64,000 nucleotides of DNA, taken from NCBI RefSeq assembly GCF_001637225.1, contig NZ_LVJI01000044.1, forward strand, positions 1 through 64,000. Direction: 5' to 3'. Each line of letters begins with the position of its first letter. The stretch's first letter is position 1. Of this stretch, positions 54,927 to 64,000 are shown one piece after another. This DNA comes from Paenibacillus antarcticus (GTDB lineage: Bacteria; Bacillota; Bacilli; Paenibacillales; Paenibacillaceae). Below the pieces are notes generated by a model. The model had not been told where the DNA came from and searched no databases. It saw only the letters and a program-made list of their open reading frames with translations. The position numbers and the translations under genes were made by a program.

Positions 54927-54971
54927 AACCTAATTCTCCCCTTTTAATATCATTAGTAGATAAGTTTAAGA

Positions 54972-55880
54972 TTAGCCCTTAACGGAACCAATCATGACAC
55001 CTTGTACAAAATAACGTTGAAGGAACGGATAAATTGCGATAATTGGTACCGTTGCTACGATAATGACTGCATATTTAACTAGTGCTGCGACTTCTGCCTT
55101 ATTATTAAGTGCTAACGCCGTCGTAGCATCCATGGATCCTCCTGGTTGTGCAGACATTTCTTGCAGAACTAGAATTTGTCGCAAGATCAATTGTAGTGGG
55201 AATTTAGATTCGTCGTTCAAATAAATTAGAGCCGAGAAATAGCTATTCCAATTCCCTACACCGTAGAACAATCCCATAACGGCAATGATCGGCATCGACA
55301 ACGGAAGAACGATCTGGAAGAACAGGCGCATATTCGTACATCCGTCGATCTGTGCGGCCTCTTGTAATTCATTTGGAATCGTAGACTGAAAGAACGTCCG
55401 AGATACAATGATATTCCAGATCGAAGCTGCCGATGGGATCACGATCGCCCATATGGTATCTACCATACCTAGATTTTTAATAAGTAGATAGCTCGGTACA
55501 AGACCTCCTCCAAAGAACATGGTGACCATGAACATACCCATGAAAAAGTTACGTCCAACAAAGTCCTTGCGACTCAAAGCATATGCCGCTGGCAACGTAA
55601 CGATCAGATTGATCAACGTCCCTAACACGGTATACAGGATGGTATTCCCGTATCCTCTCCATATACTTGCGTTCTCGAATACTCTCTTGTAACCATCAAA
55701 TGTAATACCTTTCGGCCATAGCCACATTTCACCGGAACTAACAAGTTTAGGATCACTAATGGAAGCACTAAGCATGTACACCACAGGATAAGCTACGATA
55801 ATAAAAGCTAGAAACACATAAATATAGATACCAATAGCGAATAGCTTGTCTCGCCCTGTTTCTTTAACGGTGACAACCAT
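54972..55880 (-). CDS. Sugar ABC transporter permease (YtcP-like)
   Basis: The 302-residue protein has six membrane helices and the cytoplasmic EAA loop (ELQEAAQIDGCTNMRLF), which docks the ATPase. The N-terminal GITFDGYKRVFENASIW and C-terminal RYFVQGVMIGSVKG are typical of the YtcP/CUT1-type permease that pairs with LplB. GGGGTGGGG precedes the ATG. It lies 17 bases behind the partner permease gene and 45 before the binding protein gene. Confidence 0.92.
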   Translation of the reverse strand: MVVTVKETGRDKLFAIGIYIYVFLAFIIVAYPVVYMLSASISDPKLVSSGEMWLWPKGITFDGYKRVFENASIWRGYGNTILYTVLGTLINLIVTLPAAYALSRKDFVGRNFFMGMFMVTMFFGGGLVPSYLLIKNLGMVDTIWAIVIPSAASIWNIIVSRTFFQSTIPNELQEAAQIDGCTNMRLFFQIVLPLSMPIIAVMGLFYGVGNWNSYFSALIYLNDESKFPLQLILRQILVLQEMSAQPGGSMDATTALALNNKAEVAALVKYAVIIVATVPIIAIYPFLQRYFVQGVMIGSVKG

Positions 55881-55897
55881 TTACCCCACCCCCTTCT

Positions 55898-56866
55898 CTA
55901 CCATAGACTGTTCTCATTGGTACGACGCACGATCTGGTTCACTGTAATTAATAGGAACGCGTTAACAACGGAGTTAAACAATCCTACTGCAGTAGAGAAA
56001 CTATATTGTGCATCCACTAGTCCCGAGCGATATACGAATGTTGAAATAACGTCCGATGCTCCCATGTTTAGCGGATTCTGCAATAGTAGTATTTTTTCAA
56101 AGCCTACGCCTAGCAAACTACCCACATTCAGAATCAATAGTATCGTCATCGTTGGAACAATTACTGGAATGTTGATATATCTGATGCGCTGAAAGCGCGA
56201 TGCTCCATCAATTATAGCTGCTTCATGTTGCTGAGGATCCACGCCGGACAAAGCTGCTAAATAAATAATCGTCCCCCAACCTGCACTCTGCCAAACACCA
56301 GAGAATACATACATCGTCTTAAACCATTTGGGGTCCGTCAAGAACTGAGGTGCGTCAAATCCCAACCATTCAATCAAGTGAACGACCATACCTGATGAAG
56401 GAGATAAGAATGTTATGATCATACCGCCCATGACAACGACGGAAATAAAGTGAGGCGCGTATGTAACGGTCTGAGCCAACTTCTTAAATGACCCGTTCTT
56501 CACCTCATTAAATGCTAGCGCCAGGATAATCGGAATTGGAAACCCGACAGCCAATTCGTACAGACTAATACTAAGCGTGTTCCATAGTAAATCCCAAAAA
56601 TAATAAGAGTTAAAAAAGCGAGTGAAGTGACCAAATCCAATCCACGAACTTTCCGTAATACCTTTGGTAGGAACAAAGTTCTTAAAAGCAATCTGGATAC
56701 CATACATCGGTCCATAATGAAAAATAAGGAAATACAAGAACGCTGGTGCAATGAATATATATAGTTCCCAGTTCTGAACTATCTTGTTCCAGCTCTTCTT
56801 CTTTTCCTTCTTCCCCTTAACTTTCGGGATCACGCTACTCGTGATGTTACTTTTTGTTTCCTGCAT
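55898..56866 (-). CDS. Sugar ABC transporter permease (LplB-like)
   Basis: The 322-residue protein has six membrane helices, an LplB/YteP-type N-terminus (IFIAPAFLYFLIFHYGPMYG) and the EAA loop (HEAAIIDGASRFQRI). With its partner it forms the channel of an oligosaccharide importer. The start is placed at MQETKSN because AAGGGGTG lies five bases upstream; the open frame extends 20 codons further but without such a site. A strong cre site lies about 70 bases upstream, so glucose probably represses the operon through CcpA. Confidence 0.92.
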   Translation of the reverse strand: MQETKSNITSSVIPKVKGKKEKKKSWNKIVQNWELYIFIAPAFLYFLIFHYGPMYGIQIAFKNFVPTKGITESSWIGFGHFTRFFNSYYFWDLLWNTLSISLYELAVGFPIPIILALAFNEVKNGSFKKLAQTVTYAPHFISVVVMGGMIITFLSPSSGMVVHLIEWLGFDAPQFLTDPKWFKTMYVFSGVWQSAGWGTIIYLAALSGVDPQQHEAAIIDGASRFQRIRYINIPVIVPTMTILLILNVGSLLGVGFEKILLLQNPLNMGASDVISTFVYRSGLVDAQYSFSTAVGLFNSVVNAFLLITVNQIVRRTNENSLW

Positions 56867-56933
56867 AGTATCACCCCTTCCTGATTCGGTAAGTGTTCCT
56901 CTGGCTATGTTACCGACGCTAATCATTAATTGA

Positions 56934-56947
56934 TGTTAGCGCTTTCA
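56934..56947. promoter_or_regulatory. Catabolite repression (cre) site upstream of the sugar transporter
   Basis: TGTTAGCGCTTTCA, read on the minus strand as TGAAAGCGCTAACA, matches the CcpA cre consensus (TGWAANCGNTNWCA). It lies about 68 bases upstream of the first permease gene. Confidence 0.75.
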
Positions 56948-57345
56948 TATACAATACCTAGCAACAGCTACATTCGTAAATATGTCATTTTATATTACCT
57001 AAAAACCTTATAGGACGGGCATTATACGCTTATTGGTAGTTCTATAAACTATAGAAAACATGTGTAATTCTTGCTAAAAAGATGCGATTTATTCCTCTGC
57101 GCAAGTTTCACCTATCGTCCTCAACACAATCTGACGGGTCATTTACTACAGATTATTACTGAGAGATCAATATTGACATGTAAACGCTTTTAAAAAAGCG
57201 ACTTAGAAATGAAGTTGAGACGTTTGAATGACTCAGAGGCGGTCAAGTTGATGGCACGTGATGCACGTGAGTCAGATTAGGCATCCCTATGTGAAAATGA
57301 AACAGCCAACCTTTCTGTTGTCTATTTGTACTAACGCACAAAAAA
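56948..57345. other. Intergenic region with a second cre-like site
   Basis: No gene is seen. TGTAAACGCTTTTA at 57179-57192 matches cre except for one base near its end, and a TTGACA precedes it on the plus strand at 57174-57179. A short plus-strand frame (57258-57455) has no support. Confidence 0.45.
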
Positions 57346-57346
57346 A

Positions 57347-57377
57347 ATGCTCCTCAAGCAATAAGCTCGAGGAACAT
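57347..57377 (-). terminator. Terminator of the polysaccharide operon
   Basis: ATGCTCCTCAAGC pairs with GCTCGAGGAACAT (two mismatches), and a run of T bases follows on the minus strand, 15 bases behind the glycosyltransferase stop. Confidence 0.8.
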
Positions 57378-57392
57378 TCTCATAATTTCAAC

Positions 57393-58799
57393 TTAGTAGG
57401 CATTGTTATTCTTAAATCCATTCTTAATTGTCTTCATGATGATTTTGACATCTAAAAGGATAGTCCAGTTCTCAATATAGAAAATATCGTGGTTAATCCG
57501 TTCTACGATAGAAGTATCTCCACGTAATCCCTCACTCTGCGCCAGACCCGTAATACCTGGACGAACATGATGTTTAACCATATATTTGGGAATCTCATCA
57601 CGAAACTGTTCTACATAATAAGGACGTTCCGGTCTTGGCCCTACAACACTCATATGTCCCATCAACACATTAAAAAATTGGGGAAGCTCATCTAAGCTAG
57701 TCGAGCGTAGAAACGTACCGAATCGGGTTCGTCTCGGATCATTCTCAGTTGTCCATCCTGTATCCACTGTGCCCTCAGACTGGAACTTCATCGAACGGAA
57801 TTTATACATCATGAAGTTACGGCGATTGAGTCCGACTCTTTCTTGCTTGAATATAATAGGACCTGAGGAGGTACACTTCACACCTATAGCAACGGCCAGC
57901 AAGACTGGCGAAGCCACAATAATAGCAAATAGCGCGAATATAATATCAAATAATCTCTTGAATAATCGATTACCCGCTACATCAAGTGGAATATCCCTAA
58001 CATTAATCATAGGCATGCCTGCAAAATTATCAAAATAAGGTCTTGCTGGTAGGTAATCGAAAAAGTCCGGTATGATAAGTGTTCTTACACCTGCCCTCTC
58101 ACAAAGGACGATGATATTCGTATACATAGAATGCGCGTCAAGTGGTAGAGCTAGTATGACTTCGTCTATGAGTTCTTGGCTCAATATGCCTTCAAGATCA
58201 TCCAAATTTCCGAGAATGGGCTTATAATGTGCTCCATCGATATTATCCCAAACCTGATGATCATCTAAGAATCCTACAACCTCATAACCTAATTCTGGAT
58301 ACTGCTTCAGATTATTATAGAAGCGTTTGCCTAACGTACCCGCGCCCACGATCAATACGAATTGCCTATTGTAGCCCTTCTCACGAAAATGCTTAAGGGA
58401 TGCTTTAAGAAAATACCGGTAAAGTATAATGAGCACAATATTAAATCCCAAATTGAATGCTAGATATACACGCGAAATATCAATTTCCTTAATAACAAAT
58501 AAAATACTAATCAACATGAATAAACTGATGAAATGTATCTGTATGACCTTAATAAATTCATCTGCAAATCTTTTCTTCCTCTTAGGGGAATAAAGTGACA
58601 ACACAATACCCGTTATGATAGCAATCACACCATAGGTTAAACTCCAGAGCAAATACGTCTCTATTGGGAGCGGTCTCTCATATGGAACCCAGCCGCTTTC
58701 GAATTTAAGCCACCATGCGAGTAGAAATGCTACTTGCACCATAACAAAGTCCGTTAAAATATATAACTGAGTTAGTAATCCCTGACTTCTACGAATCAT
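57393..58799 (-). CDS. Undecaprenyl-phosphate sugar phosphotransferase (WbaP/EpsE-type)
   Basis: The 468-residue protein has four N-terminal membrane helices, a Rossmann-like middle domain (LIVGAGTLGKRFYNNL), a fifth helix (LFDIIFALFAIIVASPVLL) and the C-terminal phosphoglycosyl transferase domain with VKCTSSGPIIFKQERVG, KFRSM, the STSLDELPQFFNVL segment and GPRPERPYYVEQF. It starts repeat-unit synthesis for a surface polysaccharide by loading a sugar phosphate on the lipid carrier. It overlaps the upstream GT2 gene by four bases (ATGA). Confidence 0.92.
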   Translation of the reverse strand: MIRRSQGLLTQLYILTDFVMVQVAFLLAWWLKFESGWVPYERPLPIETYLLWSLTYGVIAIITGIVLSLYSPKRKKRFADEFIKVIQIHFISLFMLISILFVIKEIDISRVYLAFNLGFNIVLIILYRYFLKASLKHFREKGYNRQFVLIVGAGTLGKRFYNNLKQYPELGYEVVGFLDDHQVWDNIDGAHYKPILGNLDDLEGILSQELIDEVILALPLDAHSMYTNIIVLCERAGVRTLIIPDFFDYLPARPYFDNFAGMPMINVRDIPLDVAGNRLFKRLFDIIFALFAIIVASPVLLAVAIGVKCTSSGPIIFKQERVGLNRRNFMMYKFRSMKFQSEGTVDTGWTTENDPRRTRFGTFLRSTSLDELPQFFNVLMGHMSVVGPRPERPYYVEQFRDEIPKYMVKHHVRPGITGLAQSEGLRGDTSIVERINHDIFYIENWTILLDVKIIMKTIKNGFKNNNAY

Positions 58800-59704
58800 A
58801 AGTTCACCTCCACCTGATTGTCTGTGGACTCCAAAACAGGCTTCGATCTAGTCAGCTTGTTCTTTAGTAACTCCATCGTAAATTTCAATCCAATCCCAGT
58901 ATATATAACCATATTGATACCCCAAAAGTATTGGTCCTTGTAATGTTTACGGTGAAAAACAAACATAGCACGATGAAACTCATAAATAATGCGAGTTGGT
59001 CTGCGGCGAGCACTTCCACCTTTGTAATGGACAATAGAAGTACGAGGGTAATAATAAATTCCCCAACCTGCTTGCTTGATGCGATAACACCAATCAATAT
59101 CTTCGCCATACATGAAGAATGTCTCATCTAGACCCCCGACCTGCTCGATCGTCTCACTTCTAACCATCATAAAGGCACCCACCAAACAATCCACAGGATA
59201 CTCCTCATCAGGATCTAGATGCCCTAGTTGGTACTGATTGAACTTCGGATAATCCGGGAACAGTCTTGATATCCCGAATGCATAGTAAAAAGACGCCGAT
59301 GGCGTTGGAAACCCACGTTTACATGCCTTATCGAGCGTTCCATCGGGTAGAATAACCTTACAACCCGATGCTCCTATGATGGGATTGTCATCCATAAATG
59401 AGACCATCGTCTGAAACGTATCCTCACGTATAATCGTATCGGAGTTAAGCAGCAAAACATATCGTCCTTTAGCTATAGCCAACCCTTGATTATTTGCCTT
59501 AGCAAATCCAGTATTATCATCATTAGCTATCATTGTAACTTGGGGATATTCTATGGAGATACTCTCAACTGATGAATCAACAGAGTGATTATCTATAATA
59601 ATCACTTCAAAGGTGTAGCCCATCTTCGAAGCAAATACGGACTGCAGGCAGTCCAACGTCAGCTTGCATGTATTGTAATTTACAATCAAAATACTTAAAT
59701 CCAT
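58796..59704 (-). CDS. Family 2 glycosyltransferase (rhamnosyltransferase-like)
   Basis: The 302-residue enzyme has the GT2 fold: SILIVNYNTCKLTLDC, IIDNHSVDSS, GFAKANNQGLAIAKG, LLLNSDTI (the DxD-like motif) and GEDIDWCYRIKQAGW. It resembles rhamnosyltransferases such as WbbL that use dTDP-rhamnose, fitting the rml genes nearby. The ATG at 59704 follows AGGAAG; a TTG further upstream overlaps that site. It belongs to the polysaccharide locus. Confidence 0.88.
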   Translation of the reverse strand: MDLSILIVNYNTCKLTLDCLQSVFASKMGYTFEVIIIDNHSVDSSVESISIEYPQVTMIANDDNTGFAKANNQGLAIAKGRYVLLLNSDTIIREDTFQTMVSFMDDNPIIGASGCKVILPDGTLDKACKRGFPTPSASFYYAFGISRLFPDYPKFNQYQLGHLDPDEEYPVDCLVGAFMMVRSETIEQVGGLDETFFMYGEDIDWCYRIKQAGWGIYYYPRTSIVHYKGGSARRRPTRIIYEFHRAMFVFHRKHYKDQYFWGINMVIYTGIGLKFTMELLKNKLTRSKPVLESTDNQVEVNL

Positions 59705-59784
59705 AGAAATAGCACTTCCTGACAAATATAGAATCTCTCAGCATTATTATAACCTATCTAGGATAAAGGGGGAGATTTAGATTG

Positions 59785-60723
59785 TTATAACTTACCCGCT
59801 ATATATACCATTTTAAAAACGATATTATCTATTGTGGATTGCCTATAAAAAGGTGTTTTCAGCGTATAGGCAACTCGTTTAAAAAGGCTTTGTTGTTGTG
59901 TTTTTAAAATTTCATCAATGTCATCGCACTGTTTATTCGTCATAAAATGTATATATACTGACATAAATTCCTTAGCTTGGTTACTAAGAATATAATGATT
60001 CTGTCCATTCAAAAATCTCAGCGATCGCTTTCTCCATTTACTGATCCACCCATCTGATAATCCGCCCAGTGCATTGGATTGGTGCTGACGATAAAGGATG
60101 CTAGGTTCCGGATCAAATACAATTTCTCCAAAAGCCGACACGACTAAATAAATCCACCAATCGTGCATAATTACGTTTTTCAAATTGTACGGAAGATTAC
60201 TCTTCACAAGATTCATAGCTTCTTGATTTATAAGCATTGTACAACCCACACATACATTTTCTATTAATGCGTTATAGGGAGATAATAAATGCTGAGGTGG
60301 GCTTGGCCATATGCTTAAGGGAGCTAAATGCTCATCAACCATCTGTGTCGTTGAACAATACATTAAAGGCTGACCTTGCTGCATCTGATTAATAAGGAGT
60401 ATCCCACTGATTAACTTGTTATTATTCCATACATCATCTTGGTCACAAAATGCATAATAATCGTATCCTGCTGAGGATCTGCTTATCAAATCAAAAAAAC
60501 TTCCAACAACTCCAATATTCTCTTTCTCATATATACAAATTAGATTTGGATACTCCTCTTTGTATTTCTTTAATTTCATCATTGTACCATCGGTTGATCC
60601 ATCATCACGGATTACAATATGGAGTTCAATGTCTACCTGTGAAAGCAAGCTCTTCATTTGTTCATCTATATATTTCTCACCATTAAATGTAGATAATAAC
60701 ACTTGGACTTTGAAGCGTTCCAA
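59785..60723 (-). CDS. Family 2 glycosyltransferase
   Basis: The 312-residue enzyme has the GT2 start VQVLLSTFNGEKYIDEQ, RDDGSTDGT, the DxD-type motif in FCDQDDVW and a MHDWWIYL acceptor segment. It resembles rhamnosyl- and glucosyltransferases of O-antigen/exopolysaccharide loci. The TTG start follows GAAGGAGG by seven bases. It probably adds the next sugar to the repeat unit; donor and acceptor are not known. Confidence 0.88.
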   Translation of the reverse strand: MERFKVQVLLSTFNGEKYIDEQMKSLLSQVDIELHIVIRDDGSTDGTMMKLKKYKEEYPNLICIYEKENIGVVGSFFDLISRSSAGYDYYAFCDQDDVWNNNKLISGILLINQMQQGQPLMYCSTTQMVDEHLAPLSIWPSPPQHLLSPYNALIENVCVGCTMLINQEAMNLVKSNLPYNLKNVIMHDWWIYLVVSAFGEIVFDPEPSILYRQHQSNALGGLSDGWISKWRKRSLRFLNGQNHYILSNQAKEFMSVYIHFMTNKQCDDIDEILKTQQQSLFKRVAYTLKTPFYRQSTIDNIVFKMVYIAGKL

Positions 60724-60814
60724 CGTTATACCTCCTTCGTATTCAAAGCAGCAATCAATGTCTTATTATACCATTACCCCCAAGGAGAATTAGATGATTC
60801 CATACAAAGAAACT

Positions 60815-60840
60815 CCCGATCAATTCGACAATTGATCGGG
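60815..60840. terminator. Terminator behind rmlD
   Basis: A perfect 11-bp stem (CCCGATCAATT and complement) with a 4-base loop, flanked by AAACT and AGTTT, lies between rmlD and the upstream-facing glycosyltransferase gene. Confidence 0.8.
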
Positions 60841-60858
60841 AAACTCTAATCATCGTAT

Positions 60859-61722
60859 TTATTTGGCAGTAGTTTCTATGAGGAAATGCTTCAACCCTTC
60901 TCGCCAAGGCTGTAAATCCTGAAACCCATTCGTTCGGATGGATAGATGATCCATGACCGAATTAGTAGGGCGGTGAGCTGGACGAGGGAATTCATCTGTC
61001 GAACAAGGTTCGGGCTCAGCAATAATGCTGATTCCTAACTTACGAGCCTCTTCAAAGATAGCCTGCGTGAACTCATACCATGTACATGCACCACTGTTGG
61101 AAGCATGGTACACACCGTACTTTTCAGTTGGCATAAGTTCTAATAAGAAGTTAGTCAGATCAACCGTATAGGTTGGAGAGCCTTTCTGATCGTGCACAAC
61201 TTTTAGAGAACTCTTGTCTTGACCGAGACGCAACATTGTTTTGACAAAATTATTCCCATGCGCACCATATACCCAAGATGTCCTAACGATAAAATACCTC
61301 GAAGATAAGCTCTGTACTAACACCTCTCCTGCACGTTTTGACTTCCCATAAATGCTCTTGGGATTCGTATTATCATACTCTTGATATGAATCTTCACTAG
61401 TGCCATCAAATACATAATCCGTACTAATATAGATCAGTTTTGATCCATTACTTTCTGCAGCTACCGCTATATTCCTTGTGCCTACGGTATTTACTTTATA
61501 AGCTCCATCTATATCTGTCTCGGCCGCATCGACTGCTGTATAAGCTGCACAGTGAATGACCACATCGGGTTGAAACTGACCAATCAATTGATGGCATTGT
61601 GCTATATCCGTAATATCTAACTCTTTACGACCACATGCAAGCACATCGTGACCCTTGCTACACAATATAGTAACGACATCCGTTCCTAATTGACCTGTCG
61701 CTCCTGTTACAAGTGCCTTCAT
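60859..61722 (-). CDS. rmlD: dTDP-4-dehydrorhamnose reductase
   Basis: The 287-residue SDR-type enzyme has the Rossmann motif VTGATGQLGTDV, the catalytic Tyr-Lys in NPKSIYGKSKRAGE, and RTSWVYGAHGNNFVKTML. It makes dTDP-L-rhamnose, the last step of the pathway, using NADPH. Its ATG overlaps the stop of rmlB, so the two are coupled. The product feeds the nearby glycosyltransferases. Confidence 0.95.
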   Translation of the reverse strand: MKALVTGATGQLGTDVVTILCSKGHDVLACGRKELDITDIAQCHQLIGQFQPDVVIHCAAYTAVDAAETDIDGAYKVNTVGTRNIAVAAESNGSKLIYISTDYVFDGTSEDSYQEYDNTNPKSIYGKSKRAGEVLVQSLSSRYFIVRTSWVYGAHGNNFVKTMLRLGQDKSSLKVVHDQKGSPTYTVDLTNFLLELMPTEKYGVYHASNSGACTWYEFTQAIFEEARKLGISIIAEPEPCSTDEFPRPAHRPTNSVMDHLSIRTNGFQDLQPWREGLKHFLIETTAK

Positions 61723-62741
61723 AGAGAATCTCCCAACCGTTCTCCATACTGAGTGATCTGATATTGTTGGTACTCACCCGATTGAATACGAGTCCACCAT
61801 TCTTTGTTATTCAAATACCATTGAATTGTCTCTTTAATGCCCGTCTCGAAATTATGCTTTGGCTTCCAGCCCAACTCTTGTGCAAGCTTCGTTGGATCTA
61901 TCCCATAGCGGCGATCATGTCCTAAGCGATCTTCAACATAAGTAATAAGAGATTCAGGTTTATTCAACTCATGTAGAATGGTCTTCACAATATGAAGATT
62001 CGTACGTTCATTGTTACCACCGATATTGTATACTTCACCAACACGTCCTTGATGAATGACAAGATCAATCGCACTACAATGATCTTCAACATAAAGCCAG
62101 TCGCGAATATTTAAACCATCACCGTATATAGGTAAGGCCTGATCACTCAATGCACGAGATATAATTAATGGAATCAGCTTCTCAGGGAATTGATAGGGTC
62201 CATAGTTATTAGAACATCGAGTAATATTCACAGGCAGACCGAATGTTTCATGATAAGCACGAACTAACAGATCCCCACCAGCCTTACTAGCGGAATATGG
62301 ACTATTTGGTTCTAATGGCGTACTCTCCATAAATAGACCCGTCTCTCCAAGTGAACCATATACCTCATCCGTTGATACTTGTACATATTTCGTCACACCA
62401 TATCTCTTAGAAGCATCAAGCAGCACTTGTGTACCCAACACATTGGTCTTCACAAATACTTCCGGCTCAAGGATACTTCGATCCACATGCGATTCCGCTG
62501 CAAAGTTCACAACCATATCAATACCTTGTTGGAATATTTGATCGATGGCCTGACTATCTGTAATGTCCGTTTTAACAAAAGAGTAGTTCGGATGATTCTC
62601 GATAGACTTAAGATTCTCTAAATTGCCTGCGTAGGTCAACGAATCAATGTTCACAACTTGGTAACTAGGATGTTCTCGCAACATATATATAACGAAATTA
62701 CTTCCGATAAATCCGGCACCGCCAGTAACTAGTAGTTTCAT
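61719..62741 (-). CDS. rmlB: dTDP-glucose 4,6-dehydratase
   Basis: The 340-residue enzyme has the extended SDR motif VTGGAGFIGSNFV, NFAAESHVDRSI, the catalytic YSASKAGGD and NNYGPYQFPEKLIP. It converts dTDP-glucose to dTDP-4-keto-6-deoxyglucose, the second step of dTDP-rhamnose synthesis, and has the family length. It lies between rmlC and rmlD on the minus strand. Confidence 0.96.
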   Translation of the reverse strand: MKLLVTGGAGFIGSNFVIYMLREHPSYQVVNIDSLTYAGNLENLKSIENHPNYSFVKTDITDSQAIDQIFQQGIDMVVNFAAESHVDRSILEPEVFVKTNVLGTQVLLDASKRYGVTKYVQVSTDEVYGSLGETGLFMESTPLEPNSPYSASKAGGDLLVRAYHETFGLPVNITRCSNNYGPYQFPEKLIPLIISRALSDQALPIYGDGLNIRDWLYVEDHCSAIDLVIHQGRVGEVYNIGGNNERTNLHIVKTILHELNKPESLITYVEDRLGHDRRYGIDPTKLAQELGWKPKHNFETGIKETIQWYLNNKEWWTRIQSGEYQQYQITQYGERLGDSL

Positions 62742-62756
62742 AAAAAGATATACCCC

Positions 62757-63305
62757 CTACTCAAAATTAAGTTCCGCATCTTGAAGTAGCGGATGCCGTT
62801 GATCTTTGTCCGATAGGATCGGACTTGCTGTAGGCCAATCTATAGCAAGAGCAGGGTCGTTCCATAGTATGCCACGATCATTCTCCGGTGAGTAATACTC
62901 GTCTACTTTGTAGAGAACCTGTGTGTTGGGAACAAGCGTACAGAATCCATGGGCAAAGCCTTTGGGAACTAAGAGCTGTCGATGATTGTGTTCACTCAAG
63001 ATGACACCGACCCATTGGCCGAAAGTGGGTGAGTTACGCCGAATATCTACGATCACGTCATAAATCGCACCGGTAAGCACACGGATCAGCTTAGTCTGAG
63101 CTTTGGGATTGAGCTGATAGTGAAGTCCGCGTAGAACACCAGGTTCTGCTGAGAGGGATTGGTTATCTTGAATAAAAGCGTAGTTAATCCCCTGTTCATG
63201 TAGGCTGGCCTCATTATAGCTCTCCATAAAAAAGCCCCGAGTGTCGCCATGGACAATCGGTTCAAGCAAGCTCGCACCTGATAATATTAGAGAAGTGACT
63301 TTCAT
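62757..63305 (-). CDS. rmlC: dTDP-4-dehydrorhamnose 3,5-epimerase
   Basis: The 182-residue cupin has the RmlC pattern: VHGDTRGFFMESYN, FIQDNQSLSAEPGVLRGLHY with the catalytic His, VDIRRNSPTFGQW, and FAHGFCTL. It epimerises the 4-keto sugar at C3 and C5. It follows rmlA and precedes rmlB by a few bases. Confidence 0.95.
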   Translation of the reverse strand: MKVTSLILSGASLLEPIVHGDTRGFFMESYNEASLHEQGINYAFIQDNQSLSAEPGVLRGLHYQLNPKAQTKLIRVLTGAIYDVIVDIRRNSPTFGQWVGVILSEHNHRQLLVPKGFAHGFCTLVPNTQVLYKVDEYYSPENDRGILWNDPALAIDWPTASPILSDKDQRHPLLQDAELNFE

Positions 63306-63327
63306 AGCTTAGAGTTCCTCCCTATGT

Positions 63328-64000
63328 TCACAATTTTAATTTGCCGAATGCTTCTTCAAATATCAAACCCTGAGATAACTCGTTGGCTCGTGCTAATGAA
63401 GCGTGTGTTCCTGCATCCGTCCACCAACCTTGAAGGATATCAAATGAAAGTTCATTACGATTAATATAGGCATTATTAACATCTGTGATTTCCAATTCAC
63501 CTCGACTAGAAGGTTTCAAGGTCTTAACGATATCAAACACCTTATGATCGAACATATAAATACCTGTAACTGCATAATCAGACTTCGGCTGTTCCGGCTT
63601 CTCTTCAATAGAAAGAATTCGCTCTCCTGCAATTTCAGCTACTCCAAATCGATTAGGATCTTGAACTTCTTGTATTAAGATCTTGGCGCCCTTCTTCTGC
63701 TCTTGAAATTTATGCACGTACGGAGTGATATCATCTTCAAAAACATTATCTCCTAGAATAACTACCATTTGATCTTCCCCAACAAAATGTTCTGCTAAAT
63801 CCAGTGCTTGGGCAATACCTCCAGCTTCATCCTGCACTTTATAGGTAAAAGAAACGCCCATATCTCGACCACTACCAAGTAAGTTAACGACGTCACCCAT
63901 ATGTTCTTTACCAGTAACAATGAGAATGTCCTTAATGCTAGCTTGCTTAAGCTTATAGATTGAGTGAAAGATCATTGGATATTTACCGACGGGAAGAAGA
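63328..64000 (-). CDS. rmlA: Glucose-1-phosphate thymidylyltransferase (5' end outside window)
   Basis: The frame runs on to the window edge: upstream of MIFHSIYKLK it continues LLPVGKYP, part of the conserved RmlA start, so an in-window ATG is not the true start. Visible motifs include SGRDMGVSFTYKVQDEAGGI, ILGDNVFEDD, IEEKPEQPKSDYAVTGIYMF and WTDAGTHASL. It makes dTDP-glucose from dTTP and glucose-1-phosphate, the first step for rmlBCD. The gene is partial because of the window only. Confidence 0.95.
   Translation of the reverse strand, partial: LLPVGKYPMIFHSIYKLKQASIKDILIVTGKEHMGDVVNLLGSGRDMGVSFTYKVQDEAGGIAQALDLAEHFVGEDQMVVILGDNVFEDDITPYVHKFQEQKKGAKILIQEVQDPNRFGVAEIAGERILSIEEKPEQPKSDYAVTGIYMFDHKVFDIVKTLKPSSRGELEITDVNNAYINRNELSFDILQGWWTDAGTHASLARANELSQGLIFEEAFGKLKL

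Overview
This is a low-GC Bacillales chromosome segment, most likely Paenibacillus. The pointers are the gene order pcrB-pcrA-ligA, an LplB/YtcP/LplA-type sugar uptake operon beside a two-transmembrane AraC-type regulator, GGAGG ribosome binding sites and frequent TTG/GTG starts. No rRNA or tRNA gene and no CRISPR array was seen.

The main event is a site-specific insertion of about 36.5 kb (about 2707-39204) that cuts the housekeeping NAD+-dependent DNA ligase gene ligA in two. The 5' part (39170-40207) still follows pcrB and pcrA. The 3' part (1698-2753) lies on the far side of the island. Removing the island in frame restores a 670-residue LigA with nothing missing. The island carries its own complete, divergent ligA (37039-39030), placed directly behind the broken 5' fragment in the same direction, so it can take over the host operon. 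The ends carry an imperfect terminal inverted repeat and a 12-bp motif repeated near both termini.

Island layout, left to right, almost all on the minus strand. 3.0-7.4 kb: an XPD/DinG-like helicase with a C-terminal nuclease-like domain, a small protein and an Abi_C-type protein, probably defence. 7.9-14.8 kb: a compact module of three large tyrosine-recombinase-family proteins, a coiled-coil TnpC-like protein and a five-fold zinc-ribbon protein, resembling Tn554/RIT-type systems and the best candidate for moving the island. 15.9-17.4 kb: a DGQHR (DndB-like) gene and a divergent XRE regulator around a 26-bp perfect palindrome. 17.5-25 kb: mostly small transcription units (small membrane peptide, GNAT, SDR plus AraC regulator, signal-peptidase-like lipoprotein, small protein, HEPN-like protein) separated by copies of a hairpin repeat with core TGCCCGTTAGCTTAAT, which looks like a cassette array. 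25-36 kb: an SMC-like ATPase with a zinc hook and a type I restriction-modification operon with an extra half-size specificity subunit. 36-37 kb: decayed gene remnants. 37-39.2 kb: the replacement ligase and the right end.

Outside the island the chromosome looks ordinary. Left of it is a membrane cytochrome b/molybdopterin oxidoreductase fusion. Right of it are pcrA, pcrB, a GDPD-like membrane protein, a four-gene operon of apparently cytosolic carbohydrate-active proteins (GH29, GH18, double transglutaminase-like, CBM9-like), its likely AraC-type sensor, the sugar ABC transporter with a cre site, and a cell-surface polysaccharide locus (priming glycosyltransferase, two GT2 enzymes and rmlDBCA, with rmlA cut by the window edge).
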